Assembly: GCF_017874595.1 (NCBI RefSeq)
Contig: NZ_JAGILA010000006.1
Coordinates: 186,001-250,000, forward strand
Direction: 5' to 3'
DNA: 64,000 nucleotides
Source of the DNA: Sinorhizobium kostiense
Lineage (GTDB): Bacteria > Pseudomonadota > Alphaproteobacteria > Rhizobiales > Rhizobiaceae
A program made the translations under genes and the position numbers. The notes under the pieces are model-generated. The model saw nothing but the letters and a program-made list of their open reading frames with translations. It made no database searches and had not been told where the DNA came from. Positions within the stretch are counted from its first letter, which is position 1, and each line of letters starts with the position of its first letter. Below are positions 1 to 7,884 of the stretch, in pieces.

Positions 1-8
1 ACGAGGTT

Positions 9-50
9 GTCACCCATGTCTTAGGTACAAACTGTTACCTATGTCTCCGG
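9..50. repeat. Two imperfect direct repeats, possible insertion-sequence end
   Basis: Two copies of a motif close to GTYACCYATGTCT lie 25 bases apart (9-21 and 34-46), directly beside the 3' end of the tRNA-Gly gene. I recall similar short direct repeats near the ends of insertion sequences in rhizobia, but no transposase is inside the window, so the assignment to a mobile element is inference from resemblance only. Confidence 0.3.
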
Positions 51-67
51 GCTGGACATGGGAAAAC

Positions 68-142
68 TGGAGCGGGCGAAGGGATTCGAACCCTCGACCC
101 CAACCTTGGCAAGGTTGTGCTCTACCCCTGAGCTACACCCGC
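68..142 (-). tRNA. tRNA-Gly (anticodon GCC)
   Basis: Read on the minus strand, the sequence folds as a complete 75-nt tRNA. The 7-bp acceptor stem pairs GCGGGTG with CGCCCGC. The D arm contains AGCTCAGGGGTAGAGC, the anticodon loop CTTGCCAAG gives GCC, and the T arm contains GGGTTCGAATCCC. The discriminator base is T and CCA is encoded at 68-70. The GCC anticodon reads glycine codons GGC and GGT, which are abundant in this GC-rich genome. Confidence 0.97.
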
Positions 143-416
143 TCATCAGACCCAGGCCCGGGGTAGTCGGTGGACCGTGGGCGCCGCCCCGTCTCGCGGC
201 GACGGGCGGTATATGGCCTAAGCCATTTTCAAATGCAACAGGGAAATGACGCACATGCCAAGATTTTTTCGGCGCTGTTTCGAACCCGTGGTTTTCGCGG
301 TGTGGTCGAGAGGCTCCATTTGTTGGAATGTAGGCTGAGTCATCATCCCGTCTTGACGATGCCGCATGCCGCTTCAGGACAGGCGAATCGACGCGCCCGA
401 GATTGCGAAGCGCGAC

Positions 417-436
417 CCTTCTCCGTAAGGAGAAGG
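417..436. repeat. Perfect hairpin upstream of the YbaK-like gene
   Basis: CCTTCTCC-GTAA-GGAGAAGG forms a perfect 8-bp stem with a 4-base loop, ending 27 bases before the start codon at 464. It has no T-run, so it is not an obvious terminator. It may be a small dispersed palindrome or a leader structure. The rest of 143-463 shows no gene. Confidence 0.5.
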
Positions 437-463
437 AAACATAAAGCCTGAAAGGACCACAGC

Positions 464-973
464 ATGAGCGAGCCACAGCCGAAGACCGCGGAAGACCTGT
501 TCCGCTTTCTCGACGAGCTTGGGATCAAGCACGCGACCAAGCGACACGCGCCCGTCTTCACGGTTGCAGAGTCGGTCGCGCTTCGCGACGAAATCCCAGG
601 GGGCCATACAAAAAACCTGTTCCTGAAGGACAAAAAGGACAATTATTTCCTCCTGACCGTCGAGGAGAACGCGACGGTGGACCTGAAGACCATTCATCAG
701 ACCATCGGCGCAGCGAGCAAGGTCTCCTTCGGCAAGCCGGAGAAGCTGATGGAATATCTGGGCGTAATCCCCGGCGCGGTCACCGCCTTCGGCGCGATCA
801 ACGACAGGGACGGCAAGGTAAAGATAATTCTGGACGAGGCTTTGATGGAATTCGATACGATCAACTGCCATCCGCTCTCGAACGACCAGACGACCTCGAT
901 CGCCTCGAAGGACATGTTGCGCTTCATGGAGGCGACCGGGCACGAGCCGCTTGTCTTGAAAGTGACGGCCTGA
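464..973 (+). CDS. YbaK/ProX-type aminoacyl-tRNA deacylase domain protein
   Basis: This 169-residue protein consists of a single YbaK/aminoacyl-tRNA synthetase-associated domain. The family removes wrongly attached amino acids from tRNA in trans, for example alanine or cysteine from tRNA-Pro. Supporting segments are the early helix with FRFLDELGIKH, the GHTKNLFLKDKK stretch near residues 48-58 (the conserved 'K-L-F-L-K-D' region of ProX proteins), and the later LGVIPGAVTAFGAIND segment. The length is typical for free-standing ProX/PrdX proteins. It stands alone between the tRNA gene and the thioredoxin-like gene on the same strand. The exact tRNA substrate cannot be read from sequence. Confidence 0.88.
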   Translation: MSEPQPKTAEDLFRFLDELGIKHATKRHAPVFTVAESVALRDEIPGGHTKNLFLKDKKDNYFLLTVEENATVDLKTIHQTIGAASKVSFGKPEKLMEYLGVIPGAVTAFGAINDRDGKVKIILDEALMEFDTINCHPLSNDQTTSIASKDMLRFMEATGHEPLVLKVTA

Positions 974-1031
974 CATACGATGTTTGGCGCGAAAGCATGA
1001 GGTCGGGCGGCACGCCCGCAAGGAGTGAAGA

Positions 1032-2012
1032 ATGGGCGGTAATGACAATCCCTATGCGGGTTCCTTCGGCAACCAGATGACCGGTTCGGCCTCTTTCGGC
1101 GTACAGCCGGCGCCAGGCGCCGCGGGTGACCCGGGCGACCTCATCAAGGAGACCACGACCGCCACCTTCGCCCGAGACGTTATCGAGGCGTCCCGCCAGC
1201 AACCGGTTCTGGTTGATTTCTGGGCTCCCTGGTGCGGGCCTTGCAAACAGCTGACCCCCGTCATCGAAAAAGTGGTCAGGGAAGCCGCCGGACGGGTGAG
1301 GCTCGTCAAGATGAACATCGACGACCATCCTTCGATTGCCGGCCAGCTCGGCATCCAGTCGATCCCAGCGGTGATCGCTTTTGTCGGCGGCCGACCGGTC
1401 GACGGCTTCATGGGCGCCTTGCCGGAGAGCCAGATCAAGCAGTTCATCGATCGTGTGGCTGGGCCGGCGGTAGACGACGCCAAGGCGGAAGTCGAAGCCG
1501 TTCTCGCCGACGCAAAGGCGCTACTTGATTCCGGCGACGCGCAGAACGCTGCCGGGCTGTACGGCGCGGTGCTGCAGGCGGAACCGGAGAACTCAGCCGC
1601 GATTGCCGGCATGGTCGAATGCATGATTGCGCTTGGGCAGCTGGCTGAGGCGCGCCGGGCGCTTTCGCAATTGCCGGAAGAGCTGGCCAAAGCGGCGGCG
1701 ATCGGCGCCGTTTCAAAGAAGCTCGACCAGATTGAAGAGGCTCGAAAGCTTGGTGACCCGCTGGCGCTCGAGCACCGGCTCGCGCTCGATCCCGACGACC
1801 ACGCGGCGAGGCTGAACCTTGCCAAGATCCGTAACGTCGAGGGCGACAGAACTGCCGCCGCCGAGCACCTGCTGATGATCATGAAGCGCGACCGCAGCTT
1901 CGACGACGACGCCGCCCGGCGCGAACTCTTGTCGTTTTTCGAGGTTTGGGGGCCGAAGGACCCGGCAACGATTGCCGCCCGGCGCAAGCTTTCGGCGCTG
2001 CTCTTCTCTTGA
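1032..2012 (+). CDS. ybbN: CnoX/YbbN-type thioredoxin-TPR co-chaperone
   Basis: The protein has 326 residues. An N-terminal thioredoxin fold (about residues 35-140) carries a complete WCGPC redox motif in the segment DFWAPWCGPCKQL. Helical TPR-like repeats follow to the C-terminus (AAGLYGAVLQAEPENSAAIA and similar units). This architecture defines CnoX (YbbN), a chaperone-holdase that hands clients to GroEL and DnaK. The E. coli protein lacks the second catalytic cysteine, whereas this one keeps both and may be redox active. A purine-rich AAGGAG lies just upstream of the ATG. It is followed on the same strand by the LON-domain and Trm112-like genes, a run that may be co-transcribed. Confidence 0.92.
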   Translation: MGGNDNPYAGSFGNQMTGSASFGVQPAPGAAGDPGDLIKETTTATFARDVIEASRQQPVLVDFWAPWCGPCKQLTPVIEKVVREAAGRVRLVKMNIDDHPSIAGQLGIQSIPAVIAFVGGRPVDGFMGALPESQIKQFIDRVAGPAVDDAKAEVEAVLADAKALLDSGDAQNAAGLYGAVLQAEPENSAAIAGMVECMIALGQLAEARRALSQLPEELAKAAAIGAVSKKLDQIEEARKLGDPLALEHRLALDPDDHAARLNLAKIRNVEGDRTAAAEHLLMIMKRDRSFDDDAARRELLSFFEVWGPKDPATIAARRKLSALLFS

Positions 2013-2248
2013 AGGATGGGGCCTTCGCGCGGTAGCGCCACCGGCCAGCTGTTTTTCGCATTTGCACGGCGGCAAGTGAACGCAAGATGATATGGACAGG
2101 GTTGGAGCAAAGCCGCCGATCCGCCCGCTTTTGAAGCTCGGTTTCCAGCCTTCTCTCTTGAGATTCGGGCCAGGTGCACCATCTCTTGGGCGAGGGTCCG
2201 CGCTCTCGACCAGCGCGGAGGAGCCGCTATCTGCAGGATCTGCCAGAA

Positions 2249-2929
2249 ATGCATGTCGGAAACGCGCGCTATCTCGGTCCTCAGGATTTGCCGGAGATAC
2301 TTCCGGTATTTCCGCTGACCGGCGCTCTCCTGCTTCCCGGTGCCCAGCTTCCGCTCAACATCTTCGAGCCGCGCTACATTGCGATGTTCGACGACGCTCT
2401 TGCCGGCAATCGCCTGATAGGAATCGTCCAGCCCTCCTTTGCGGAGGGACGCAGCGATATTAGCTCCGGTCCCGTGCCGGCGCTCTGTCAGGTCGGCTGC
2501 ATCGGCCGGATCACGTCCTTCGCCGAAACCGGCGACGGCCGTTATATCACCTCGCTTACGGGCGTGTGCCGCTTTCGCCTCTTTTCGGAAGTGGCGAGCG
2601 TCCGTGGCTACCGCCGGTTCCGGATCGGCCCCTTCGGCGCCGATCTCGAAGGTCCGGATGACGAGAGCCTCGTCGACCGCAATGCGCTTCTCGCGGCCTT
2701 CCGGGCCTACCTCGACGCCAACAAGCTGGAGGCGGACTGGGAAAGCGTCGAGCGAGCCAGCAACCGCACGCTGGTGAACTCGATGGCCATGATGTCGCCC
2801 TACGGTCCGGCGGAAAAGCAGGCGCTCCTGGAGGCGCCGGACCTCAAGACGCGAGCGGAAACGCTGATCGCCATCACCGAGATCGTGCTCGCCCGCAACT
2901 TCGGCGATCCCGACAACATTCTGCAGTAG
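2249..2929 (+). CDS. LON-substrate-binding-domain protein
   Basis: The chosen ATG at 2249 gives 226 residues beginning [18 protein letters not shown]. An upstream in-frame GTG at 2174 would add 25 atypical residues. The sequence matches the N-terminal domain of Lon protease as a free-standing protein: IPVFPL-type start ([19 protein letters not shown]), then [17 protein letters not shown], then the [17 protein letters not shown] region. No AAA+ or protease domain follows. Such stand-alone LON-domain proteins are common in alphaproteobacteria and their role is not established; substrate or peptide binding is inferred from the fold. It sits 4 bases before the Trm112-like gene, suggesting one transcript. 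Confidence 0.9.
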   Translation: MHVGNARYLGPQDLPEILPVFPLTGALLLPGAQLPLNIFEPRYIAMFDDALAGNRLIGIVQPSFAEGRSDISSGPVPALCQVGCIGRITSFAETGDGRYITSLTGVCRFRLFSEVASVRGYRRFRIGPFGADLEGPDDESLVDRNALLAAFRAYLDANKLEADWESVERASNRTLVNSMAMMSPYGPAEKQALLEAPDLKTRAETLIAITEIVLARNFGDPDNILQ

Positions 2930-2933
2930 AGCC

Positions 2934-3122
2934 ATGGACGCAAACGCCAGCAGGGTCGATCCGAAACTCCTCGAACTTCTTGTCTGCCCGCTGACCAAGG
3001 GCCGGCTGACCTACGACGCCGACTCCAACGAGCTGGTCTCGGAAAAGGCACGCCTTGCCTATCCGATCCGCGACGGCGTGCCGATCATGCTGGTCTCTGA
3101 GGCACGCAAGATTGAGGATTGA
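2934..3122 (+). CDS. Trm112-like (UPF0434) small protein
   Basis: A 62-residue protein with the family's characteristic start [18 protein letters not shown] and the later segment [17 protein letters not shown]. Trm112-like proteins are small modules that in eukaryotes and archaea activate methyltransferases; the bacterial UPF0434/YcaR proteins have no firmly assigned function. Only one cysteine of a possible zinc-binding set remains (VCPL). The gene begins 4 bases after the LON-domain gene, so translational coupling is likely. Confidence 0.9.
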   Translation: MDANASRVDPKLLELLVCPLTKGRLTYDADSNELVSEKARLAYPIRDGVPIMLVSEARKIED

Positions 3123-3159
3123 GATCCCTCTCGCTGCAGGAGCCTCCCGCATACGTAAA

Positions 3160-3184
3160 AAGGCCCGGTGATCGACCGTGCCTT
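3160..3184 (+). terminator. Hairpin after the Trm112-like gene
   Basis: AAGGCCCGGT and ACCGTGCCTT can pair (9 of 10 positions) around a 5-base loop, 37 bases after the stop codon. The hairpin is preceded by an A-run but has no T-run, so it would act as a weak, possibly bidirectional terminator. Confidence 0.4.
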
Positions 3185-3204
3185 CGCAAATTGATGCATG
3201 TTGA

Positions 3205-3292
3205 TTACAGAGCCGCGCGTCCTTGCAGACGTGCGAAGTCGCTGTGCTGCTGCTGTTTTCGCCCTTAAATCGAGGCCGGCTTAGGAGGCATC
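3205..3292 (+). repeat. Sinorhizobium-type palindromic repeat element, copy 1
   Basis: The element begins TTACAGAGCCGCGCGTC, has an inverted core GCGTCC...GACGTGC, closes with GTCGCTGT and ends with a second imperfect palindrome around CCTTAAATCG...GGCTTAGGAG. The same plan recurs near 4196, 29290 and 54722. It fills most of the gap between the Trm112-like gene and the IalB-like gene. Confidence 0.6.
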
Positions 3293-3298
3293 CAAAGC

Positions 3299-3802
3299 CT
3301 ACTGGCACGCCTCGATCTGTTTCAAGGCGGCCGAGATGCCGGAAAGCGAATAGGAATACGAGGTTTCAGTGCCGCGACGCGACTTGGCGTTGACCGACAT
3401 CGCCTTGCCGTTCTTCATGGCGGCAACCATCGCCGGTTCCTCCGCAGCATTTTCCACCCAGGCCGAATTGCCCTTGGTGAACATGACGAAGGTCCGCCCG
3501 TCGATGACGACGTTGACCTTGGAGTTGTCCTGCAGAGGGTAGCCCACCATCACCTGCGGCTCGTAACTGATGTTTTGGCCCGGGCGCTGCGAGACGAGGA
3601 AGAAGATGTCGCCATGGTCGACACTCGCCGGGCTCTTCTCCTTCGGAACGGAAAGAACATAGCACACCTTGCCGTTGCCGGACTGATAGGAGTAAGCGCC
3701 CCAGGCATTGAACTGCTGGATTCGCGTCGGCGATTGCGCGGAAGCCACGCCGGCTGCAGCCATGACGAATGCGAATGCAGTTGCGATCTTTCTTACAAAC
3801 AT
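3299..3802 (-). CDS. Invasion-associated locus B (IalB) family exported protein
   Basis: The 167-residue product starts with a clear signal peptide (MFVRKIATAFAFVMAAAGVASAQ, cleavage predicted after the AxA at about residue 22). The mature part fits the IalB family: a tryptophan-containing start (FNAWGAYSY), a lone cysteine in GKVCYVLSVPKEK, and the FVMFTKGNSAWVENAAEE core, ending with a final cysteine (IEACQ) that could pair with the first. IalB proteins are periplasmic or surface proteins named after Bartonella and are widespread in non-pathogenic rhizobia; no precise molecular role is known. It is transcribed alone, away from the repeat-filled gap to its left. Confidence 0.88.
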   Translation of the reverse strand: MFVRKIATAFAFVMAAAGVASAQSPTRIQQFNAWGAYSYQSGNGKVCYVLSVPKEKSPASVDHGDIFFLVSQRPGQNISYEPQVMVGYPLQDNSKVNVVIDGRTFVMFTKGNSAWVENAAEEPAMVAAMKNGKAMSVNAKSRRGTETSYSYSLSGISAALKQIEACQ

Positions 3803-4299
3803 GAGTTCCTGCCGCTTTTCTGGTCTCGCTCGCCCGCAACAGGCTTACACGGGCAACGCATAGTCACGATTTGAATCCAATTTGACTTAATTCAGGTTAC
3901 CAAACCGTCAACGATCGCCCATTCCGACGCCGACGCCACCGAAGGCTGGCCTGCGGCAATCTGCGTGTCGTCTCGCAGGCCCCTGCAAAGTCTTCTTCGT
4001 CGAAAATTCGCTGCGGGAAACCCTGACCGGTCGATATCCTGCCTCAAATCCCTCATACGCGCCGCCTATAGCCACCACTTCCGCGCGGTCGCGCCGCGAA
4101 ATCTATGTCACAAAGAATCGGGCAAGAGTTTGTCTTTCCGGCCGAAATGCGGCGACGGTGTCATGACGAACGGCGAAACATGGGTGCCCGGCTCTTTACA
4201 GCGCGGCCCGTCAGACCCGCGGCGCTGTAGCCCTTCGAATCTTGGGATGTCTCTTTGCTTGATTCAAGGTCGGAAGAATCGCAGCCACGCCAGCCCTGT
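3803..4299. other. Intergenic stretch without a gene
   Basis: About 500 bases separate the IalB-like and DUF1232 genes. Short reading frames here show no family features. The left end must hold the promoter of the IalB-like gene; the right third holds palindromic repeat copy 2 (4196-4280). Confidence 0.6.
4196..4280 (+). repeat. Sinorhizobium-type palindromic repeat element, copy 2
   Basis: TTTACAGCGC...GGCGCTGTAG forms the outer arms, with an imperfect GTCAGAC-centred core. It is followed by CCCTTCGAAT and a second weak inverted stretch (TTGATTCAAGG region). The layout matches the copies near 3205, 29290 and 54722. Confidence 0.5.
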
Positions 4300-4701
4300 T
4301 CACTCGCCCGGCTGGTCCCGCATGGCCTCGTCGGCTCTCTCGTAATGCCTTTCCTTGATCTGGCCGCTGATTGCCGCAAAGGCGGCGGTCAACACGGCGA
4401 TATCATCCGAAAAGCCGATGGCAGCCAACATGTCGGGCACGAAATCGAGCGGCAGCACGAAATAGGCAAGCGCTGCGAGCAATATGCCGCGCGTGCGCCT
4501 CGAGGTTTTAGGATCCACCGCGCAGAAATAGGCGGCAACGAGGTCGCGGCTGAAGGGAATCTGCCGGACGGCGCGGCGGAAGGTCGGCCAAAAACCTCGG
4601 CGCACCCGGCGTTCGCGGCGCTCCTGCTCCGATTCCTCGCCGGGGAGGAGAATTTCTCCAATCTTGATATCGTCCATCACGTCTATTCCGAGTTTGCGCA
4701 T
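4300..4701 (-). CDS. YkvA/DUF1232 family small membrane protein
   Basis: The 133-residue protein contains the DUF1232 signature: a region AAYFCAVDPKTSRRTRGILL, then AALAYFVLPLDFVPDMLAAIGFSDD with the family's conserved 'Y-xx-P-x-D-x-(I/V)-PD' pattern, then DIAVLTAAFAAI. One or two hydrophobic segments suggest membrane association. The N-terminus is charged and Arg-rich (EEKSEQERRERRVRRGFW region). The family's function is unknown. The gene is monocistronic and reads away from the pterin dehydratase gene. Confidence 0.85.
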   Translation of the reverse strand: MRKLGIDVMDDIKIGEILLPGEESEQERRERRVRRGFWPTFRRAVRQIPFSRDLVAAYFCAVDPKTSRRTRGILLAALAYFVLPLDFVPDMLAAIGFSDDIAVLTAAFAAISGQIKERHYERADEAMRDQPGE

Positions 4702-4826
4702 TCGCGGCGGATTTCAGGGTCTTGCCTTGCGCTTACCTCCATCCAATCCCATGGACCGGAACAGAGGCCCTGGATCACGACTCCAACCCCGATGGGCACC
4801 GCAATCTCATATGGGATGAGCGCAGG

Positions 4827-5144
4827 TCATTTCAAATGATCGGGCATACGGCCGGCGGCCGCCTGGTCCATTTTGGCCGCCAGCTTGAAATCGAGTTCTG
4901 TCAGCCCTCCCACGTCATGTGTCGAGAGCGTCACGTCGACCTTGTTGTAAACATTGAACCATTCCGGGTGATGGTCGAGTTTTTCCGCTGCAAGCGCGGA
5001 CTGCGTCATGAAACTGAATGCTTCGGCGAAGGTCTTGAAACGGAAGGCCTTCCAGATCGAAGCGCCGTCCTCGGCGAGAACCCAACCTTCCATTTTGTGC
5101 AGATGTTCGGCGATGACTGCCGTGTCCAATTTTTCCGGACGCAT
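4827..5144 (-). CDS. phhB: 4a-hydroxytetrahydrobiopterin dehydratase (PCD)
   Basis: The 105-residue protein matches pterin-4a-carbinolamine dehydratase in length and motifs. The conserved core is [17 protein letters not shown] followed by [17 protein letters not shown], with the active-site histidine pair in DHHPEW and a further histidine in STHD. The enzyme recycles the oxidised pterin cofactor after aromatic amino acid hydroxylation. No phenylalanine hydroxylase gene is nearby, so its partner must be elsewhere or it serves another pterin process. A good ribosome site (AGGAGGA) precedes the ATG on the minus strand. Confidence 0.93.
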   Translation of the reverse strand: MRPEKLDTAVIAEHLHKMEGWVLAEDGASIWKAFRFKTFAEAFSFMTQSALAAEKLDHHPEWFNVYNKVDVTLSTHDVGGLTELDFKLAAKMDQAAAGRMPDHLK

Positions 5145-5340
5145 CCTGTCCTCCTTGCTCCGCCCTCCGCATGCCTCCTGACCGACCTCGATCTAAGGAC
5201 AAAGACATGCAGCTATTCATGGTGCTATAAGCGCGCGGCGCTTTAGCTAAACAACGATGCGGGCACGCAAGAGGTTCGACAACACTCCTGCATTCAGGCA
5301 CAAAGTCGACGATTTCCCGCGTCATGCTCTACTGGATACC

Positions 5341-5811
5341 ATGAAACCCACGAGAATTCTCTTCGTTTGCCTCGGCAACATCTGCCGTTCGCCATTGGCG
5401 GAAGGCGTGATGCGCGCTGTTGCCGAAAGGGCCGGCCACGTCAACGCAATCCTGGTCGACTCCGCCGGCACCGGAGACTGGCATGTCGGCGATCCACCTG
5501 ACCGTCGATCGATTGCGATCGCGAGGGCATATGGCATCGATATCGCGAATTTCCGCGGCCGCCAGGTCGCTGCAGCGGATTTTGACGCCTTCGATATGAT
5601 CCTTGGCATGGACGGCCGGAATGTATGCGATCTGCGTGAACGCATGCCTGCCGCGGCACACAAGGTGCACCTTTTCATGAAATACGCCATGGACAGGGAC
5701 GACGATGTCCCTGACCCCTATTACGAGACGGAGGAGGCCTTCGAGCGGCTTTACCAGATGCTGGAGGCCGGCTGTTCGTCGCTGCTTGCGAAGCTCGGGC
5801 GCGCCTCCTGA
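5341..5811 (+). CDS. Low-molecular-weight protein-tyrosine phosphatase
   Basis: The ATG at 5341 gives 156 residues starting MKPTRILFVCLGNICRSPL, so the catalytic loop sits at the very N-terminus as in the family; the longer frame from 5257 adds unrelated residues. The phosphate-binding loop CLGNICRS (C-x5-R-S) and the late DPYYETEE segment, which supplies the general-acid aspartate, are both intact. The product is a cytosolic LMW-PTP that hydrolyses phosphotyrosine or other phosphomonoesters. It does not sit beside a tyrosine kinase or exopolysaccharide cluster. Its 3' end overlaps the convergent thpR gene by 61 bases. Confidence 0.93.
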   Translation: MKPTRILFVCLGNICRSPLAEGVMRAVAERAGHVNAILVDSAGTGDWHVGDPPDRRSIAIARAYGIDIANFRGRQVAAADFDAFDMILGMDGRNVCDLRERMPAAAHKVHLFMKYAMDRDDDVPDPYYETEEAFERLYQMLEAGCSSLLAKLGRAS

Positions 5812-6338
5812 AGCGGAAAGATCTCTTCCGTCAGATAGGGCCCGCCGCCGACGGAATCGCGCGAGGACATGAGCACGAAACGGGAGACGGTGTAGGGCGC
5901 AGTGATGAAGTTGCCGCGTCCGGAAAGGTATTCGACAACGTCCTCGACGCGCGAGGAACGCAACCTCGCGAGCGTGACATGCGGCGTGAATTTGCGCGGG
6001 TCCGGGGCGAGGCCGAGGCGTTGGCAGATGCGTTCGATCTCCGCTTGAAGCGCAAACAATTCCGGACTGTTGCTGACACCCGCCCATACGGAATGCGGTT
6101 TCTTCGATCCGAAGGCGCCGGTGCCCGTCAGCTGCAGCTGGAATTCCGACCGTTCTATCCGATCGAGGCTGTCGATGACTTCGTTGGCGGTTCGCCAGTC
6201 GACGTCGCCGATGAAGCGCAGTGTGATGTGGTAATTCTCCACATCGATCCATCGAGCTCCGGGAAGGCCTCCGCGCAGCAGGGAAAGGCTCAATGCTGCA
6301 TTGCGCGGAATTTCGAGGGCGGTGAATAGTCTCGGCAT
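5751..6338 (-). CDS. thpR: RNA 2',3'-cyclic phosphodiesterase
   Basis: The 195-residue protein belongs to the 2H phosphoesterase superfamily. It carries the two diagnostic H-x-T motifs, NYHITLRFIGD near residue 42 and FTPHVTLARL near residue 125. The N-terminus (PRLFTALEIP) also fits the ThpR/LigT group. These enzymes open 2',3'-cyclic phosphates and were originally described as 2'-5' RNA ligases. The 3' end overlaps the phosphatase gene, an antiparallel arrangement. Confidence 0.92.
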   Translation of the reverse strand: MPRLFTALEIPRNAALSLSLLRGGLPGARWIDVENYHITLRFIGDVDWRTANEVIDSLDRIERSEFQLQLTGTGAFGSKKPHSVWAGVSNSPELFALQAEIERICQRLGLAPDPRKFTPHVTLARLRSSRVEDVVEYLSGRGNFITAPYTVSRFVLMSSRDSVGGGPYLTEEIFPLQEARPSFASSDEQPASSIW

Positions 6339-6451
6339 GGCGAGCTCCCCGAATCTCTTGCAGATGTTAAGAGCGAATCACGCATCGCACCTGCACGCAA
6401 CTAATATTTGATAGTATTGGAAATTAACGTCACCTTAATTGTGGATGTCGG

Positions 6452-7093
6452 TCACTCTCCTTTCATGAGCGATTTTACGAATTGCTCGGCCGTTGGCAGA
6501 AACCGCTCGACCATCACGCCGATACCTTCGCCGTTCGGATGCATGCCATCCTCGAGCTGCAAATTGGCCCGAGTTACGACGCCGTCGAGGAAGAAAGGGT
6601 AGAAGAGGAGATTGTGTTCCCGCGCGAGCTCGGAATAAATCGCATTGAAGCGCTCGGCGTAGTCGGGTCCCAGGTTCGGCGGCGCCAGCATGCCAACGAG
6701 CAGCACCGCGATGCGGCGTTCCTTCAGTCGGATGATCATCGCCTCGAGATTTTTGCCCGTCTCCTCGGGCGGAATTCCCCGGAGCGCATCATTGGCGCCG
6801 AGTTCCAGAATGACCCCCTTGGTTCCATCCGGCACCGACCAGTCGACGCGGGCGAGCCCTCCTGAGGTCGTGTCGCCGGAAACGCCCGCATTGGCGATCG
6901 TGACGTCAAGGCCCTTGTCCTTTAGTGCCTTTTCGAGCCGAGCGGGGAAGGCGTCTTCCGGCGCGAGCTGATAACCCGCCATCAGGCTGTCGCCAAAGCC
7001 GATAAGGCTCAGGCTTTCGGCGCGAACGGCCCCTGATAACGCGATTGTCATTGCAAGGCCGAAGAAAAAAGCCAAGAAATCTTTTAAAGCCAT
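6452..7093 (-). CDS. tesA: Multifunctional acyl-CoA thioesterase / GDSL arylesterase TesA
   Basis: Starting at the ATG at 7093, which has AGGA 8 bases upstream, the product has 213 residues with an N-terminal signal peptide (MALKDFLAFFFGLAMTIALS, AxA near residue 25). The mature enzyme shows all SGNH blocks: GFGDSLMAGYQL (nucleophile Ser), the GVSGDTT glycine, LGANDALRG (Asn) and DGMHPNGEG (Asp-His pair). TesA is a periplasmic hydrolase acting on thioesters and aryl esters. It is divergent from ybbA-ybbP, an arrangement also found in E. coli. Confidence 0.93.
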   Translation of the reverse strand: MALKDFLAFFFGLAMTIALSGAVRAESLSLIGFGDSLMAGYQLAPEDAFPARLEKALKDKGLDVTIANAGVSGDTTSGGLARVDWSVPDGTKGVILELGANDALRGIPPEETGKNLEAMIIRLKERRIAVLLVGMLAPPNLGPDYAERFNAIYSELAREHNLLFYPFFLDGVVTRANLQLEDGMHPNGEGIGVMVERFLPTAEQFVKSLMKGE

Positions 7094-7161
7094 GCGCTCA
7101 TTCCTAAATCCGCCGGCAATCATTACGTTCTTCTATCTGCCTTTATATAGGGTCATTGCGC

Positions 7162-7884
7162 ATGGCAAAAACCATCATCGAGTTGAAAAATGCGGATCTG
7201 ACCCTCGGCGAGGCCGCCGCCTCGGTGCATGTGTTGAAAGGTATTAGCCTCACGGTCGATGCTGGCGAATCCGTCGGCATCGTCGGACCCTCCGGTTCCG
7301 GAAAATCGACTCTGCTGATGGTACTTGCCGGTCTGGAGCGGCTCGATGGCGGCGAGATCTACATCGACGGCACGCCGTTGCATCGGCTCAGCGAGGACCA
7401 GGTTGCCGAATTCCGGGGCCGTAACGTCGGCATCGTGTTCCAGTCATTCCACCTCATTCCCAACATGACGGCGCTCGAAAACGTCGCGGTGCCGTTAGAA
7501 CTCGCAAACACGCCCAATGCCTTCGACGTCGCCCGCGAGGAGCTCATCGCCGTCGGCCTCGGTGAACGGTTGGGGCATTATCCGGGCCAGCTTTCGGGTG
7601 GCGAGCAGCAGCGTGTGGCAATTGCCCGGGCGCTGGCGCCGTCGCCGAAGCTGTTGATCGCCGACGAGCCGACCGGCAACCTCGATGCCGAGACCGGCCG
7701 TCAAATCGCCGACCTCATTTTCTCCGAGCAGCGCGAACGCGGCATGACTCTGGTCCTCGTCACCCACGACGCAGCGCTCGCGAAGCGCTGTCAACGGCAG
7801 GTGCGAGTGCGATCCGGCGAAGTCGTTTCCGGCACCGACACCGAGCTTCTCTCCACCTCGGTCCGGCAGGAAGCGTCCGCATGA
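7162..7884 (+). CDS. ABC transporter ATPase, YbbA type
   Basis: The ATG at 7162 gives 240 residues ([13 protein letters not shown]). All ATPase motifs are present: Walker [10 protein letters not shown] near residue 44, Q-loop in [10 protein letters not shown], signature [15 protein letters not shown], Walker [13 protein letters not shown] and the switch histidine in LVTHD. It belongs to the LolD/MacB-like class that pairs with FtsX-type permeases. Its stop overlaps the permease start (ATGA), so the two are translationally coupled. Together they form the YbbA-YbbP transporter, whose substrate is not established. The divergent tesA partner is a conserved neighbour. Confidence 0.93.
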   Translation: MAKTIIELKNADLTLGEAAASVHVLKGISLTVDAGESVGIVGPSGSGKSTLLMVLAGLERLDGGEIYIDGTPLHRLSEDQVAEFRGRNVGIVFQSFHLIPNMTALENVAVPLELANTPNAFDVAREELIAVGLGERLGHYPGQLSGGEQQRVAIARALAPSPKLLIADEPTGNLDAETGRQIADLIFSEQRERGMTLVLVTHDAALAKRCQRQVRVRSGEVVSGTDTELLSTSVRQEASA

